Assembly (NCBI RefSeq): GCF_000204055.1
Contig: NW_006768794.1
Span: 991,367-1,055,366 of the forward strand
Reading direction: 5' to 3'
Length of the DNA: 64,000 nucleotides
Source: Melampsora larici-populina 98AG31
Lineage: Eukaryota; Basidiomycota; Pucciniomycetes; Pucciniales; Melampsoraceae
The first letter of the stretch is position 1. Each line of letters starts with the position of its first letter. The notes beneath the pieces are model-generated. The model saw only the letters and a program-made list of their open reading frames with translations. It made no database searches and had not been told where the DNA came from. Of this stretch, positions 21,125-31,840 are shown piece by piece. The position numbers were made by a program, and so were the translations under genes.

Positions 21125-24100
21125 ATGGTACGATCACGTCAGCCGAAGCGCGATTCAAATGTGCTCGCCAACCTTGGGACTAGGCCTTCACGCAAAAGAC
21201 GAGCAGATACCCCACCTCGAAAACCTCCTGATATACCGAAATCGATTTCTGATGCGCTTGGCATTTACCCGAGTAGAACAAATGACCAGCCCATTCAACA
21301 GAACAACAATCATCATTTGAATGATATCGACATAAATGATGACCCGGTAGCAGCTCAATTTATACCTCATCCTGAAAACCCGGAAGCCAATCCTCCTCCG
21401 ATTTCTATTCCTGGTACACAATTCGCTCAAGAAAGTCGAGAGTATTGGAATGCAGAGGCTCGACGACTTGAAAAAATCAAATGGGCCGCCATAGAATCCG
21501 AAATGACCGCTACCTATCTTGAATGCCAGCATCGTACAAGGAACTGGACTTCTCAAGCCTCTTACCTCGATGTAAATCTCATCTGCCAATGTCCGGATTC
21601 AAAACTTGTCAAGCAAACGGTCAACCTCTATGAACAGTCAAGCTTTCAATTTCAAAAAGAGATCACATTTTGTTCATGTATGCCGAGACCGGTACGGCTC
21701 TTACACTACGGATATATTGCAAGCTCAAGTCAAATTCCCAAGACAGCTTTTGCAATCCCACTCTTACAATTCCATCATCAACTGTGGAGCGAGACTGTTG
21801 TAGCAAGCACAGGATTTGTCAATGCGTTGTTTAAATTTCTCAAATCACGAAGCGACGGAAGTGAAACAAATACAAAACTCAAAAACACCCAGCACCAGTC
21901 TCTTATACATGATCGAGATTTGAGAAAGCAATTCACACAATCAGTCAATATGTATCGATCTATGAGTATTTGTACGAAGCGAATTTATACACAAGGCCTG
22001 AAGCTTTCTAATGCTCAGCTTTTGGCCGACCGATGTGCACGTTGTTTCGGTCCAGCAATCAATGAAAAGAAGATTTCACCTCAAGAGCCAGATGTTATAG
22101 TGGCCTTAGATGGTAATTTCCAACATCGTCACTATACAAAGTCAAGTAAGGATAATCCAACCGAAGAAGAATATCCCGATATATTTATCAAGCCCTCTAG
22201 TATGAAGAAAAACGAAATTATTCAAAATTCGACTGAAAATCAAGTCAAGAATATGAAGGTGAGTCTTTCAGTAATTTCGTTATATTATACTGATCTATTA
22301 CTGATTTGAATCATATCCAGACTGCGTGTGCTGACTCTCACACTGCAGCAAACGATGTTAGAAACTCTACCTCTTGGAAGCAAAGCGATGACACGGGCCT
22401 CTTTGGATGTACATGTCGACACGATGTACCCCTCAAATTAGCCAACATTTACAAAACTGGTGAAAAGTGAGTGACTTGGCTCAATTTCTTATCGACTGGG
22501 TTGATATTCATGTTATCTTCTGAATGCTCAAAACAGGCTGTACTACCCGCTCAGCATCCTGGAGAAGTTGTTGACCGATTTGCCCGAAATCAAGGTTGGA
22601 GTACTGTATGATATCGGGTGTCAATTGGAAGCGCATATCAAGAAGGTAAGTTTTGCTATTCTACCAATTTTACATAGGTCTCTAATCTTTTTGTACAATC
22701 AGCGAGGTTTTCTTGAGGAGCTCAACCAACGACTTAGTTATGAAACATCAGTATTCCATGCGTATGTGCACAACTGGGCCTGTCAAGTATTGTACAATCC
22801 CCGATTCAATAACTTTTGGGGATTATCCGATGGCGAAGGACTCGAAAGGTTCTGGTCTTTCCTGTCCTCGCTAGTGGCTATCAATCGTATCTCTACCCGT
22901 CTTCATCGACTACTCAATATCGACTGGAGGACAAGTTTTTATGTGGAGATCACATTAATGTCAACAGGTATGTGAGAACAAATAAAAGTAGAACTGCTTA
23001 TCAATGACTTACTTCCTTTTGATTCACCATAGCCAAATGGCTCTTACGCAGGCTACAGAATGCTCAAACAGTATCTGGTCAAGCTAGAACAGCTCTTACA
23101 AGCCTATCGAGCAAACGAAGTTCCCTTTTCCCTACCATCAGATACACTGACGACTTTTTGCGTCAACAGTGGCTTGTTGAGCGCAATTCTCAACAGAAGA
23201 GGTGCCATATAAAAGAAGAACAAAAATTAGAACTAGGCCGATTATTATATTATGAGGAGATGGCTCAAACGGTGTGGTAAGTTCAATTACAACTCATCTA
23301 GTACTATAAACAATAGAGTGACGAAATCAATTTCTCAAGGGATAAAGATGCAGAAAATGTTGAAGAAGCGGTGCTTAGGTTAAAAGAACATAATACATAC
23401 AAAAAGAAGATCGAAAAACAGCGTGAAAAAATTGGTTCCGAAGTGATTCTCAACAATCTGGATGGTACTTATTTTTTCTTCCTATCACTCAACCAAATCA
23501 CTGATGTTGCATCATACCCCTTCAGCTCACGAACAAGACCAGATCTTGAAGATCTGGTACACTAAGCAAGAGGTTCGTGATCAGTTTCTGGCAATTTGCA
23601 AACAGAAACGACCTTTGGATATAAGCCGACGTGATGGAAGGAATTCGAGTATTGGTAAGATATTTCTTTGCCGTAAATTCTCAATCAAAGTGTTTTTTTG
23701 AAGATAAACATTCCTCCATATATGTACAGGCTACAACGACAAGACACCTCTACTCAAGACACTCCGCGATCAGGCAGCTAAATTGAAAACCAAACTAGAA
23801 AACTATCAGAAGATGTTAAGTACATATTCAACCACGTCTCCACATCGATCTCAACCTGCAAACATCACCTACCCTGAATTGCTAAAGATCGACTTTGATC
23901 ACCCATTCTGGAACGATGGCTTGTTCACAAACGGACGGGAACCTTGGGCGATTGATGCTAACACACAGTATGGAATGCAACAGGTCGCCTATTTGGATCG
24001 GGCTAGTGAGGAGATTTGCCGAATAGGATGGGAAGTCAGGAGAGTAATGAGGTGGGCAATGAACTCGCACAAATCTCTTTATAGTTTTTTGTTTCAACTT

Positions 24101-24592
24101 CAATCACATCAATACGATGACGAGGCAATTCAAATGGAACTTCCCCTGGTTCAACATCCGGCTCTAAGTTCACTCAGTAGACCGGGTATCATTTCAGCTG
24201 CACAGGTGATCATCAATGAGAGGCTAGTAAAAGTTTTCGATTTGCAACTGTCCTGGAATCCAAAACTGCTCAAAGTTTTTCAAAGGACACCACCTCAAGA
24301 TGGCGATGGCGACCTCAGAATTGATTGGCGTAAGCAAGTTCAAAAAATACAAAATATGAAATCAAGTCGTGCGATTGTATTGAACCCAGGAATTATCAGT
24401 ATCTTGAATGAGGAAGATGATGAGATTCAGATGGAGATTCAAGGGACTGGTGGGGTATTACCTAATGAGCTAGGAGTGCAGGGTGTTGTGAATATTTATG
24501 ATGAGTCCAATGAAAGTGATGAAGAAATTGAGAAGGAGGATGAGGATATTCATGAAGCACTCAATGTTTTTTCCAATTTGTCTGTTACCTGA
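21125..24592 (+). CDS. KDZ-family transposase with N-terminal CxC1 domain, intact
   Basis: Eight exons: 21125-22258, 22321-22466, 22537-22645, 22703-22967, 23033-23276, 23340-23464, 23526-23654 and 23730-24592. All introns are 57-75 bp, all junctions keep frame, and the joined protein is 1004 residues. An N-terminal basic region is followed by the CxC1 domain (CQC near residue 154 and CSC near 183, then IPKTAFAIPLLQFHHQLW). The KDZ catalytic core shows VIVALDGNFQHRHY near 325-338, GLFGCTCRHDVPL in exon 2, YDIGCQLEAH at the end of exon 3, and FHAYVHNWACQ with LSDGEGLERFWS in exon 4. A coiled-coil C-terminal region ends in an acidic tail. These are the hallmarks of the Kyakuja-Dileera-Zisupton transposases expanded in basidiomycetes. 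No stop or frameshift is needed, so it may be functional. Element termini were not identified. Confidence 0.93.
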
Positions 24593-25088
24593 ATGTAAAG
24601 TTGTGAAAATCAAGTTGTTGAGAAAGTGAAATTGGATTGTAGGAGAATTGCATCATGTGATATATTTGCCTTTATCATATGTGAAAATCAAAGTGAGCCT
24701 AGTTTACCTACTTGAACTTTTCAGTAGCCATCCACTGTCAATTTATCAAGCTATCAGGTGTTGAAACAAAGCCCAATATGACTGTAGCTCTGCTGATAGC
24801 TTCGGATCCAAGGTTTCACATCATTTTTCAAAATTGAGAGAGCTGATATGGGCCCATGCTGAAGCCCATATGTAGGTACTGTGAGACTGAGTTTTGGATG
24901 TAGAAGTACCAATTTCAAATATTTGATCAATGAGATTCTAGGGATTACTAATCTGTTATTTTATAAACTTCATTGAAGTATGTTATTGATTGTTATATAT
25001 CTGAGCAGCCCATGTGCTGGGTGGGAGAAGTGTGTAGGGTTATACTTTTTTCTAAATAGGCTACAGAAGTATTGTGATTTAATTTTCT
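24593..25088. other. Downstream region of the KDZ gene, no gene seen
   Basis: AT-rich sequence without supported coding capacity. An imperfect inverted repeat, ATATGGGC...GCCCATAT, occurs near 24847-24872. It probably still belongs to the KDZ element, but no terminus is identifiable. Confidence 0.4.
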
Positions 25089-25820
25089 TAAAGTAACAAT
25101 AGTAGCGGAGAGAATGGGCAACTTTTAAGCTATTTGGGCAAGAAATGAAAAAGTTATTGAGAATTGAATCATATGCATAGTATGAAGAAATTGTGCAGGA
25201 CGGGGTGGACAAATATGGTTATGGAGAGTTACACAGACATGAAAAGCTTAATATGGTGGTATATTCAGAAATCTTACATATTAGCGGATCAAATGGTCCA
25301 ATTTTCAAGTACTTTGGACAACAACTGACAAAGTTATTGAAGATCCTGTCCATGCAGGTGGGAATAGGGAAAATGTGCAAAACGGGAGAGACAAATGCAC
25401 TTATACCTTTTGTCACACATGTCATGTAGCTGATGTAATGGTATATTGATCATCTTTTCTTAAAGTGACAATACTAGCGGAGAAAATGAGACTATTTTTA
25501 TGCTATTTGGGCAAGAAATGAAAAAGTTATTGAGAATTGAATTATATGCATAGTATCAAAAAATTGTGCAGGACAGAGCAGAAAAAAGTGGGTATGGACA
25601 GTGCCACACATGTAGTAAGCTATATATGGGAGTATTTTCAAAAAGCCCACATATTTGCGGAGAAAATGGCCCAATTTTTAACTGCTTTGGACAAAAAGTG
25701 ACAAAGTTATTCAAGATTTCATCCATGAGGGTCAGAATGAGGAAAATGTGCTGAACTGGAGAGAAACATGTACTTGTAAGTTTTTTCAGACATGTCATAG
25801 AGCTGATATGTGTGAAAATT
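25089..25820. repeat. Satellite-like tandem repeat, period about 372 bp with half-units of about 186 bp
   Basis: The block starting CTTAAAGTAACAATAG at 25089 returns at 25461 (CTTAAAGTGACAATAC), a period of 372 bp. Inside each unit two diverged half-units can be aligned, each with an AGCGGAGAAAATGG-like box (near 25103, 25282, 25476 and 25655) followed about 45 bases later by TGACAAAGTTATT or TGAAAAAGTTATT. Spacing alternates between about 179 and 194 bases, a small higher-order arrangement. The array runs into the assembly gap, so its true copy number is unknown. Open frames inside it are repeat shadows. Confidence 0.75.
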
Positions 25821-26001
25821 NNNNNNNNNNNNNNNNNNNNNNNNNNNNNNNNNNNNNNNNNNNNNNNNNNNNNNNNNNNNNNNNNNNNNNNNNNNNNNNN
25901 NNNNNNNNNNNNNNNNNNNNNNNNNNNNNNNNNNNNNNNNNNNNNNNNNNNNNNNNNNNNNNNNNNNNNNNNNNNNNNNNNNNNNNNNNNNNNNNNNNNN
26001 N
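25821..26001. other. Assembly gap (181 N)
   Basis: Undetermined bases directly at the end of the tandem repeat, a likely place for collapsed copies. The 5' part of the gene downstream may be hidden here. Confidence 0.99.
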
Positions 26002-26058
26002 CTTATCCTACATCAACTATGCTTTGCTACCTCCCAGCCAAAGATTCTTCATTGCAGG

Positions 26059-26976
26059 ATGCGAATCACCATGGGGCAAAGACCGTGTATCAACTGGAAC
26101 TACATCGACCTTCAATCCGAGAAATCTCCAAGCAGCGATGAACTAGAGAAGAGACTTTGCGACTCATTCAGACTCATGTGAAACCCGACCAAACATCGCC
26201 TCGAGATGGCTGGTAAATTTGTGTTAGCGGCAATCAGTTTAGTGGGCTCAGAAGCCGGACCCCTCCCCCCCCTTCACGATTTCACTGAGTGCAATCTACC
26301 TTTCCTCGAGGTCAAGGATTCTTTTCAATGTGCCGTGCACTATCAAAACCTTCAATCCAAGGCTCAACACAAGGCATCGCACAATCAAACTATCGAGATG
26401 ACCTGTATCGAACAGCTTACCAAATTAGTGGACTCGGTTTACGGTTGTATTGAAGCGCTTGCAGTCATCCGAGCCCACCACCATCACCAAACACAAATTC
26501 AGAAATTTCGTAACTCACAGAGCGACATTGATGCAAGCTTCCATAAAGTGGCTTCAACGGTGGCACTCAGATCCCAAGCCTTAACACCCCTTGTTGCTTT
26601 CCTTTCACTTGGTTTCAAGGGGCTCCTCACTTACCGCCGCGACACCAGGAGATCAAATAAAACCGAACTCATTCAACTTTGCCTTGTCACCGGTCGAATG
26701 TGCAATGTTGAATTTTCTGACGAGCCCGTTTGGAAACGCGCAAGTGATTACGTTTTGAAATGCATATCAAAGGCTCTCTTCCCCAAAGGCAATGGAGAAG
26801 GAGTCCCTTCGGAGTGGGAACATGTGACTTGCAGGAAATATGATCTTGCCCTGGCTATGTACCTAGATGTATCCGAGCGCTGTCGCGATTCGCCTGTGTC
26901 TGACCCAAAATTCCCGCTCTACAAACTGCCCGTGTATGACGATTTGACGCCCGAGGAGTCAGAAACTTGTTATTAG
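26059..26976 (+). pseudogene. Unrecognised gene, apparently broken by two small indels
   Basis: A possible acceptor (ATTGCAG) precedes the ATG at 26059. The frame reads MRITMGQRPCINWNYIDLQS..., then hits a stop at 26177-26179. A third frame is smooth between about 26145 and 26203 (ETLRLIQTHVKPDQTSP), after which the first frame resumes at the ATG at 26206 and stays open to 26976 (256 residues). This is what a protein gene looks like after two small length changes that cancel out. The long C-terminal part contains a His-rich stretch (RAHHHHQTQ) and Cys residues but no motif that I recognise. Alternatively, translation may start at 26206. Confidence 0.5.
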
Positions 26977-27202
26977 TTGATGATCATGACTTCACTGTGT
27001 TGTAATTTTTCCTTCAAATACGTTGTTTGTAAACGCTGATAAGACAATGATCCAGGGAAAATTACATACCCCATATCAAGGCAGCCTAGCCCCCGTGTCT
27101 CATGTGCCCTACCTCTGTATGAAAAGCCTCACCGTGCTCTTGGTCATAATACATTTGTGATGCCATAATTAAGCACTTTTCTGGCGTTGACCATTGAACT
27201 GA

Positions 27203-27369
27203 GTTCAACATTTCATGAAATGTTGAACTGATGATCAATGTTGAAATGAGTTCAACATTTCATGAAATGTTGAACTGATGATCAATGTTGAAATGAGTTC
27301 AACATTTCATGAAATGTTGAACTGATGATCAATGTTGAACTGAGCTCAACATTTCATGAAATGTTGAAC
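27203..27369. repeat. Four 47-bp repeats, each carrying a 26-bp palindrome
   Basis: Palindromes start at 27203, 27250, 27297 and 27344, a strict 47-bp period. Each is built on GTTCAACATTTCATG joined to its own reverse complement; the fourth has GCTC instead of GTTC at its left edge. Linkers read TGATGATCAATGTTGAA. The sub-motif TTCAAC/GTTGAA also recurs in the linkers. No coding sequence is present around it. Confidence 0.95.
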
Positions 27370-27520
27370 TCACATTTCATGTGTGGCTTCCTAATTATCT
27401 CGTATGCTCACATTTTGATTGCTCATTGATTTTTGTGCTTTGAAATTGTAGTACATTGTGATCTGAATCACAATCTTTTCTCACCTTTTTGACTTGGATC
27501 TTTTTTGATTATAATTAGGA

Positions 27521-27546
27521 GTTCAACATTTCACGAAATGTTGAAC
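27521..27546. repeat. Isolated fifth copy of the palindrome
   Basis: This is the same 26-bp palindrome as in the 27203-27369 array, with one change at its centre (CACG for CATG), about 150 bp further on. The following region to 28420 has no gene apart from the leader of the next one. It includes a TATA-like TTATAAAT at 28138-28145. Confidence 0.9.
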
Positions 27547-28420
27547 TTACTATTTAATATTTCAACTAAAAGTTGAGCTCATCAATACACGAGATCTGAG
27601 GGTTGGTGCACATGATCATTCACTTGATCAATCTTTGATGCAACCCTCCAATTTGGAGATCACAACAGTGACCAGCCATTCCCGAGGCCGGGTATAATCA
27701 GTTCCAATTAGATACAACTCATAATTTAATTAGAAGTTGACCGAGCTCACAACCAGATCAGGTGAAAAAATGAAAAAGGTACGGCAGGATGTTGCTGCAA
27801 ATCAACAAAAGGGCGATTTGTTGCAACCAAGATTATAATCAACATGCTTTGGTTAATTTAAGCATTATAATCAGACAAAGGCAAGTTGTGTCTGCCACTG
27901 CTCGACACTATTTGCCGCTCAAAAGGCGTTATAGAATATTTACGTAATTCATGAGTATCTCCCCACTCTCTTTCCTGATCTACTCTTTATGTCGATTGTG
28001 TTTGCCAAATGCCCTTCCATCCCTGTCCATCAATTTCTCTGATTATCACCTTTACCCGCAAAATCAGTAATCCTGAATCTTTCTCTAGTACTCATCTATC
28101 TTTTGATCATCTTTTATTGTCTACTCGTCCGACTGGCTTATAAATTACGTTTTGCGTCCACCATCAATCTGTGCTACACAACCTTTCTTGATCAAACACA
28201 ATTCTCCCTGTTCTGAACCTCAGTCTGATCACTGGGTACCGTTGTTTACATATCACGCACTATTAATCAGTAATATACTTGAAGTAAGTAGTTCAAATTT
28301 TGGAGTAGACGTAAAATCGCTGATTATCTGACTCATGAATCCTGAAGACTTGCTCCGCAACTTGTTACAGATCTCCAAGTAGATATCTCGCGAAATTTCA
28401 CGATTTTCCTGCGTTCAAAG

Positions 28421-29368
28421 ATGCCAAGCACCTCAAGGCGACCCACCAATATGAAGCCTCCTGCACTTACTGCAAGCGGTAAAAGTAGTCAAGAAAGCAA
28501 GGCTGATATTATATCGGTCTCTGGACAAATCACGTCACCCAGCGGTATGCCCAAGTTTTCAGCAGGGCCCGGCATGCCGCCGACCAACTCACCGACTTCA
28601 GATCCAAAGAAAGTACACCTAAAGTCTAGTACCGAAGCGACATCAAATCCAAACTATACTCCACTAAGTCAACATCCATTGTACCCTAAAGTTCAAAGCC
28701 TTCACGTGTCTTTACATCCGTTCCTATACCACGATTGGGAGTCAAACGGAGCTTACAATCTCACCAGCCTCAAGTATTACAACATCTTGCTACATTTCAA
28801 TCCCAGCACTAAAGCACGTCCGAATAAAAACAAGAAGATCTTGATTGACATGTTCAAGTCCGATTTGCTACCCCAACTTGCGCCTTTCTGCACTTCTCCA
28901 ACAGCAGCACCAACTTCGTATGCGATGGATACAGATGATGATCAGGATACAGATACAGACTTCGACCCATTGGACCGCCGAACCACCATCGCGATGCTCT
29001 GTGACGCGATCAGATCCAAAAATTCCCGAGTTAATATATCGTCTGTTGCATTAAAGGACGAGGTCTTGGCTCTCTACAAGCACTTTGTCAACCCGTTCCT
29101 TCAGGGCCTCCAGAAAAGTTCCTACACTTCCAAGCCCAACGTTGTGTCATCGAAGAGACTTGAGAAACTTACTAGCCATCAAATCCGACATGCACTACAA
29201 GCTCACCACCCCGAGGTTTTTGTCAACTGCCCAGTCTTGAAAGTATCACATTACAAAGCTTTGTACCGTAAATTTGTGATTGAGGACAAGAAACTTGACA
29301 CTGAAGAAGAATTGGTTGAAGGATATCACTACTGGATCATCGCCGACTTGGTCCAAGATGTTGAATAA
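28421..29368 (+). CDS. Hypothetical protein with three SAP-like segments
   Basis: A single open frame of 315 residues from ATG at 28421, with no intron needed. The first 90 residues are Ser/Thr/Pro-rich and probably disordered. Three segments then repeat a similar helix-rich pattern, ending in a Lys-hydrophobic helix: about 115-153 (NLTSLKYYNILLHFN ... DMFKSDLLPQL), 186-228 (RRTTIAMLCDAIRSK ... EVLALYKHFVNPFL) and 246-288 (RLEKLTSHQIRHAL ... HYKALYRKFVIED). The pattern is reminiscent of SAP or HeH DNA-binding helices, but this is a weak resemblance seen by eye. An Asp-rich stretch (170-180) separates the first two. I do not recognise the family. The intact frame amid decayed sequence suggests a real gene. 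Confidence 0.65.
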   Translation: MPSTSRRPTNMKPPALTASGKSSQESKADIISVSGQITSPSGMPKFSAGPGMPPTNSPTSDPKKVHLKSSTEATSNPNYTPLSQHPLYPKVQSLHVSLHPFLYHDWESNGAYNLTSLKYYNILLHFNPSTKARPNKNKKILIDMFKSDLLPQLAPFCTSPTAAPTSYAMDTDDDQDTDTDFDPLDRRTTIAMLCDAIRSKNSRVNISSVALKDEVLALYKHFVNPFLQGLQKSSYTSKPNVVSSKRLEKLTSHQIRHALQAHHPEVFVNCPVLKVSHYKALYRKFVIEDKKLDTEEELVEGYHYWIIADLVQDVE

Positions 29369-30607
29369 GCCAAGGTATCTAATTATTTGATTCTTCCATT
29401 GGATGTGAAAAATTCTGATCATTGGGTTGCTCCTGCTTGATGATTGTCCCTTCTTTAATGTATTTCTATTTCGTGCCATTCAGTAACAGCCAACATCAAG
29501 AATGTTTCTCTTGTAATCAGTGAATCGACCCAATGGGAAACAAAAGGTTTTTAAAGATTATTGAAGTGGATTATGTCTACACAATTATATTTTGAGTTCA
29601 CCTTCCTTAGACCTACATGTTTTGTCCACCCCGAATTCAGTATAATTTGTGTTGTATTATCACGGTTTGTGCAGCATGATGCACCTATGAAAGCTTCAAA
29701 GGAATAAAATATTGTTCCATCAGGATGTTGTTTTAATCCGGCAATGTGGAATGATGACGTGGAATTTTGTTTCATTGAGCGTCTTTCAACAAAATTTTGA
29801 GATCTTAGAGATCCCGTAATTTGTTTTGTACTATTATATCATGTCTCTAGCCACTCATGATCAGTTCATGCAGGGTAGAGTGATCTCAATACTTATATTT
29901 GATTTCCAAGAAACGATAGGGAACACTCCCGTTTGTTCAACGATTGTTTTTTTTGCTCCATTCATAGCATTGTATAGGTAATTGATCGACAGGGATCTAT
30001 CATAAGCAAACCATGATCATATTGTCTCATCTCTAATATATATATATATGAGATTTGAGATGAATCTAAATTGGAAATACTTTGGAGTTACGTAATTATA
30101 AGGTAACGTCACACTTTAGCCAAATCTGTACAGTATACAACCTCATGTCGGGCAGGAGGATGTAGCATTCCAGAATTACGTGATCATTATCACTACTCAG
30201 ACAACCACACTTGTGAAAAATATAACATGATCAATTAGGCACGCTGGTGGGTGTGATACATGAACAAATTTGTAGCAAACCAAACGCAATATATCTGCAT
30301 GAAAGCATTCTGTTGTGCAAAAAGATGATAATGGTATCAGACCGTATCCAAGGGGAAGTTGAGAGCGAAAACTGACCCTAGGTGGTTTGATATGATGCGT
30401 GGTCAATTCAATAAGCTTCCTCAGAGGGTTTGTCTCCTTCAACATCTTTCAATAAAGGACTTATATTTGAATTTCCAGCGATATCCGACGCACTTTCAAC
30501 AAACGGGTTCCTAACATTATGATCAATTGTCATCAAATGACCAATGCAGAACCGAGTCAGTCTATGCATAGTAGCAACTTCAATCTACCACACAAAATTA
30601 TCTGAGC
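29369..30607. other. Intergenic, no gene seen
   Basis: AT-rich. A short AT dinucleotide run lies at 30034-30049, flanked by TCTCATCTC and GAGATTTGAGA. Open frames on the minus strand here are short and lack coding character. Confidence 0.5.
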
Positions 30608-31840
30608 TTACTCCTGGTACTCCGCCAATGCCGAGATACGCCCATTCTCTCGAACAATTTGATTGAATATCACCTTACGTGAATTCAAGGCTGTGAGCTT
30701 TCTTTCGAGGGAATTTTCAAGTAGTTTACGTTGGATTGGCATGAGTTCAGCCTGACTTAAAAGCAGATGGATCACTTCGATTGCCTTATGAGCATTCTCG
30801 AGGGATGAGACACTCTCATGAAGTGCAACTAGAGAATCTTCATATGCATCAGCAATAGCAGATGCAGTATCGTCGATGCCCACTTGAAGCTTTCCATGAG
30901 CCGCATGGATTTTGGAGTCGTGAGGCTTGCCGTCGACTCCACCTTGATCAACGTGCTGCGATAAAGAACTGAGTGTGTCTGCAGGGAAGTACCATTGACC
31001 TTTGTCAGAAAGTTTCCTGAATATTTCAAAGGGTGGTTTTCTCATCAGTTGCATGATCAGACAATCAGATACTCCATAATCAGGGACTTTGCAAGACCAA
31101 ACTCACTTGTGATGCTCCACCAAAGCAGAAATAAAACCAGCTTGTTCAACTTTTAGATCGAAAGTTTTCTCACGTGACTTGAGTTTCGTCATCAAAGCAT
31201 TGAGCTCGTTTTCCAATCGGCGGTGCTCTTTGGACGATAGATTGACCTCACGTAACAGAAGCCGGATCCCCTCGATGGACTCATGAGTATCTTGAAGGTA
31301 CGTGGTGCTATCGTGGAGGGCGTCACCAGCATGTTTGCAAAAAGACTCAATCTCGTTGATTTCGTCTTTATTGAGGTGCTTGTAACGTCGGATAAATACA
31401 ATGAGGCCCTCCGAGGCTAAACGATAGTTCCCATCGTGAGGTCTTGAGAGACCGTACGCCTGGAACATACTCATGCGTTCAGAGTCGATTTCAGATTCTG
31501 ATGTGATTATCCTAGGGAATTCATGAGCGGAGTATCGTGGACGCTCTAAAGGGGCTTTGAAGTAGTTCGGAGGAGAGTTGTGACTCGGCATGACCACGTA
31601 AGATAGACGTCTTGCGACCGATTTTTCAAATATACTTATGAGGAGTTCTCGATTGTCTTTTTCAGTTTCATCAAAAATAAAATGAGGTAAGAACAAAACC
31701 AGGATTTCTCGGATCTCAGAAGTAGTAGCTCTCTCTATAACCAGTTCAGGATCAAGCCGAGGGGTACCAGATTCAACTCCAACATACTGTAGAATCGAAG
31801 TGGGTAGGAATACGGAGTCGGTTTGAGATTCAGTGGACAT
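30608..31840 (-). CDS. Hypothetical protein with a duplicated helical domain
   Basis: Two open blocks on the minus strand, 31840-31107 and 31040-30608, can be joined by a 66-bp intron (GTGAGT...GATGAG) that keeps frame and gives 388 residues. Without splicing the first block ends at a TGA at 31103-31105. Both blocks end in the same kind of helical segment (SIEGIRLLLREVNL ... VEQAGFISALVEHHK versus AIEVIHLLLSQAEL ... VRENGRISALAEYQE), so the protein carries an internal duplication. The alternative is two tandem paralogues of which the second lacks its start. Long amphipathic helices suggest coiled coils. No catalytic motif is seen and the family is not recognised. Confidence 0.6.

Noticed and set aside
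25193..25798. Several 60-80 residue frames
   Set aside because: They repeat with the 372-bp tandem unit on both strands, so they are shadows of the repeat.
25748..26146. Open frames running through the assembly gap
   Set aside because: They exist only because undetermined bases cannot contain stops.
27203..27369. Regular repeats resembling a CRISPR array
   Set aside because: The units and their linkers are all nearly identical, there are no variable spacers, and the window is eukaryotic.
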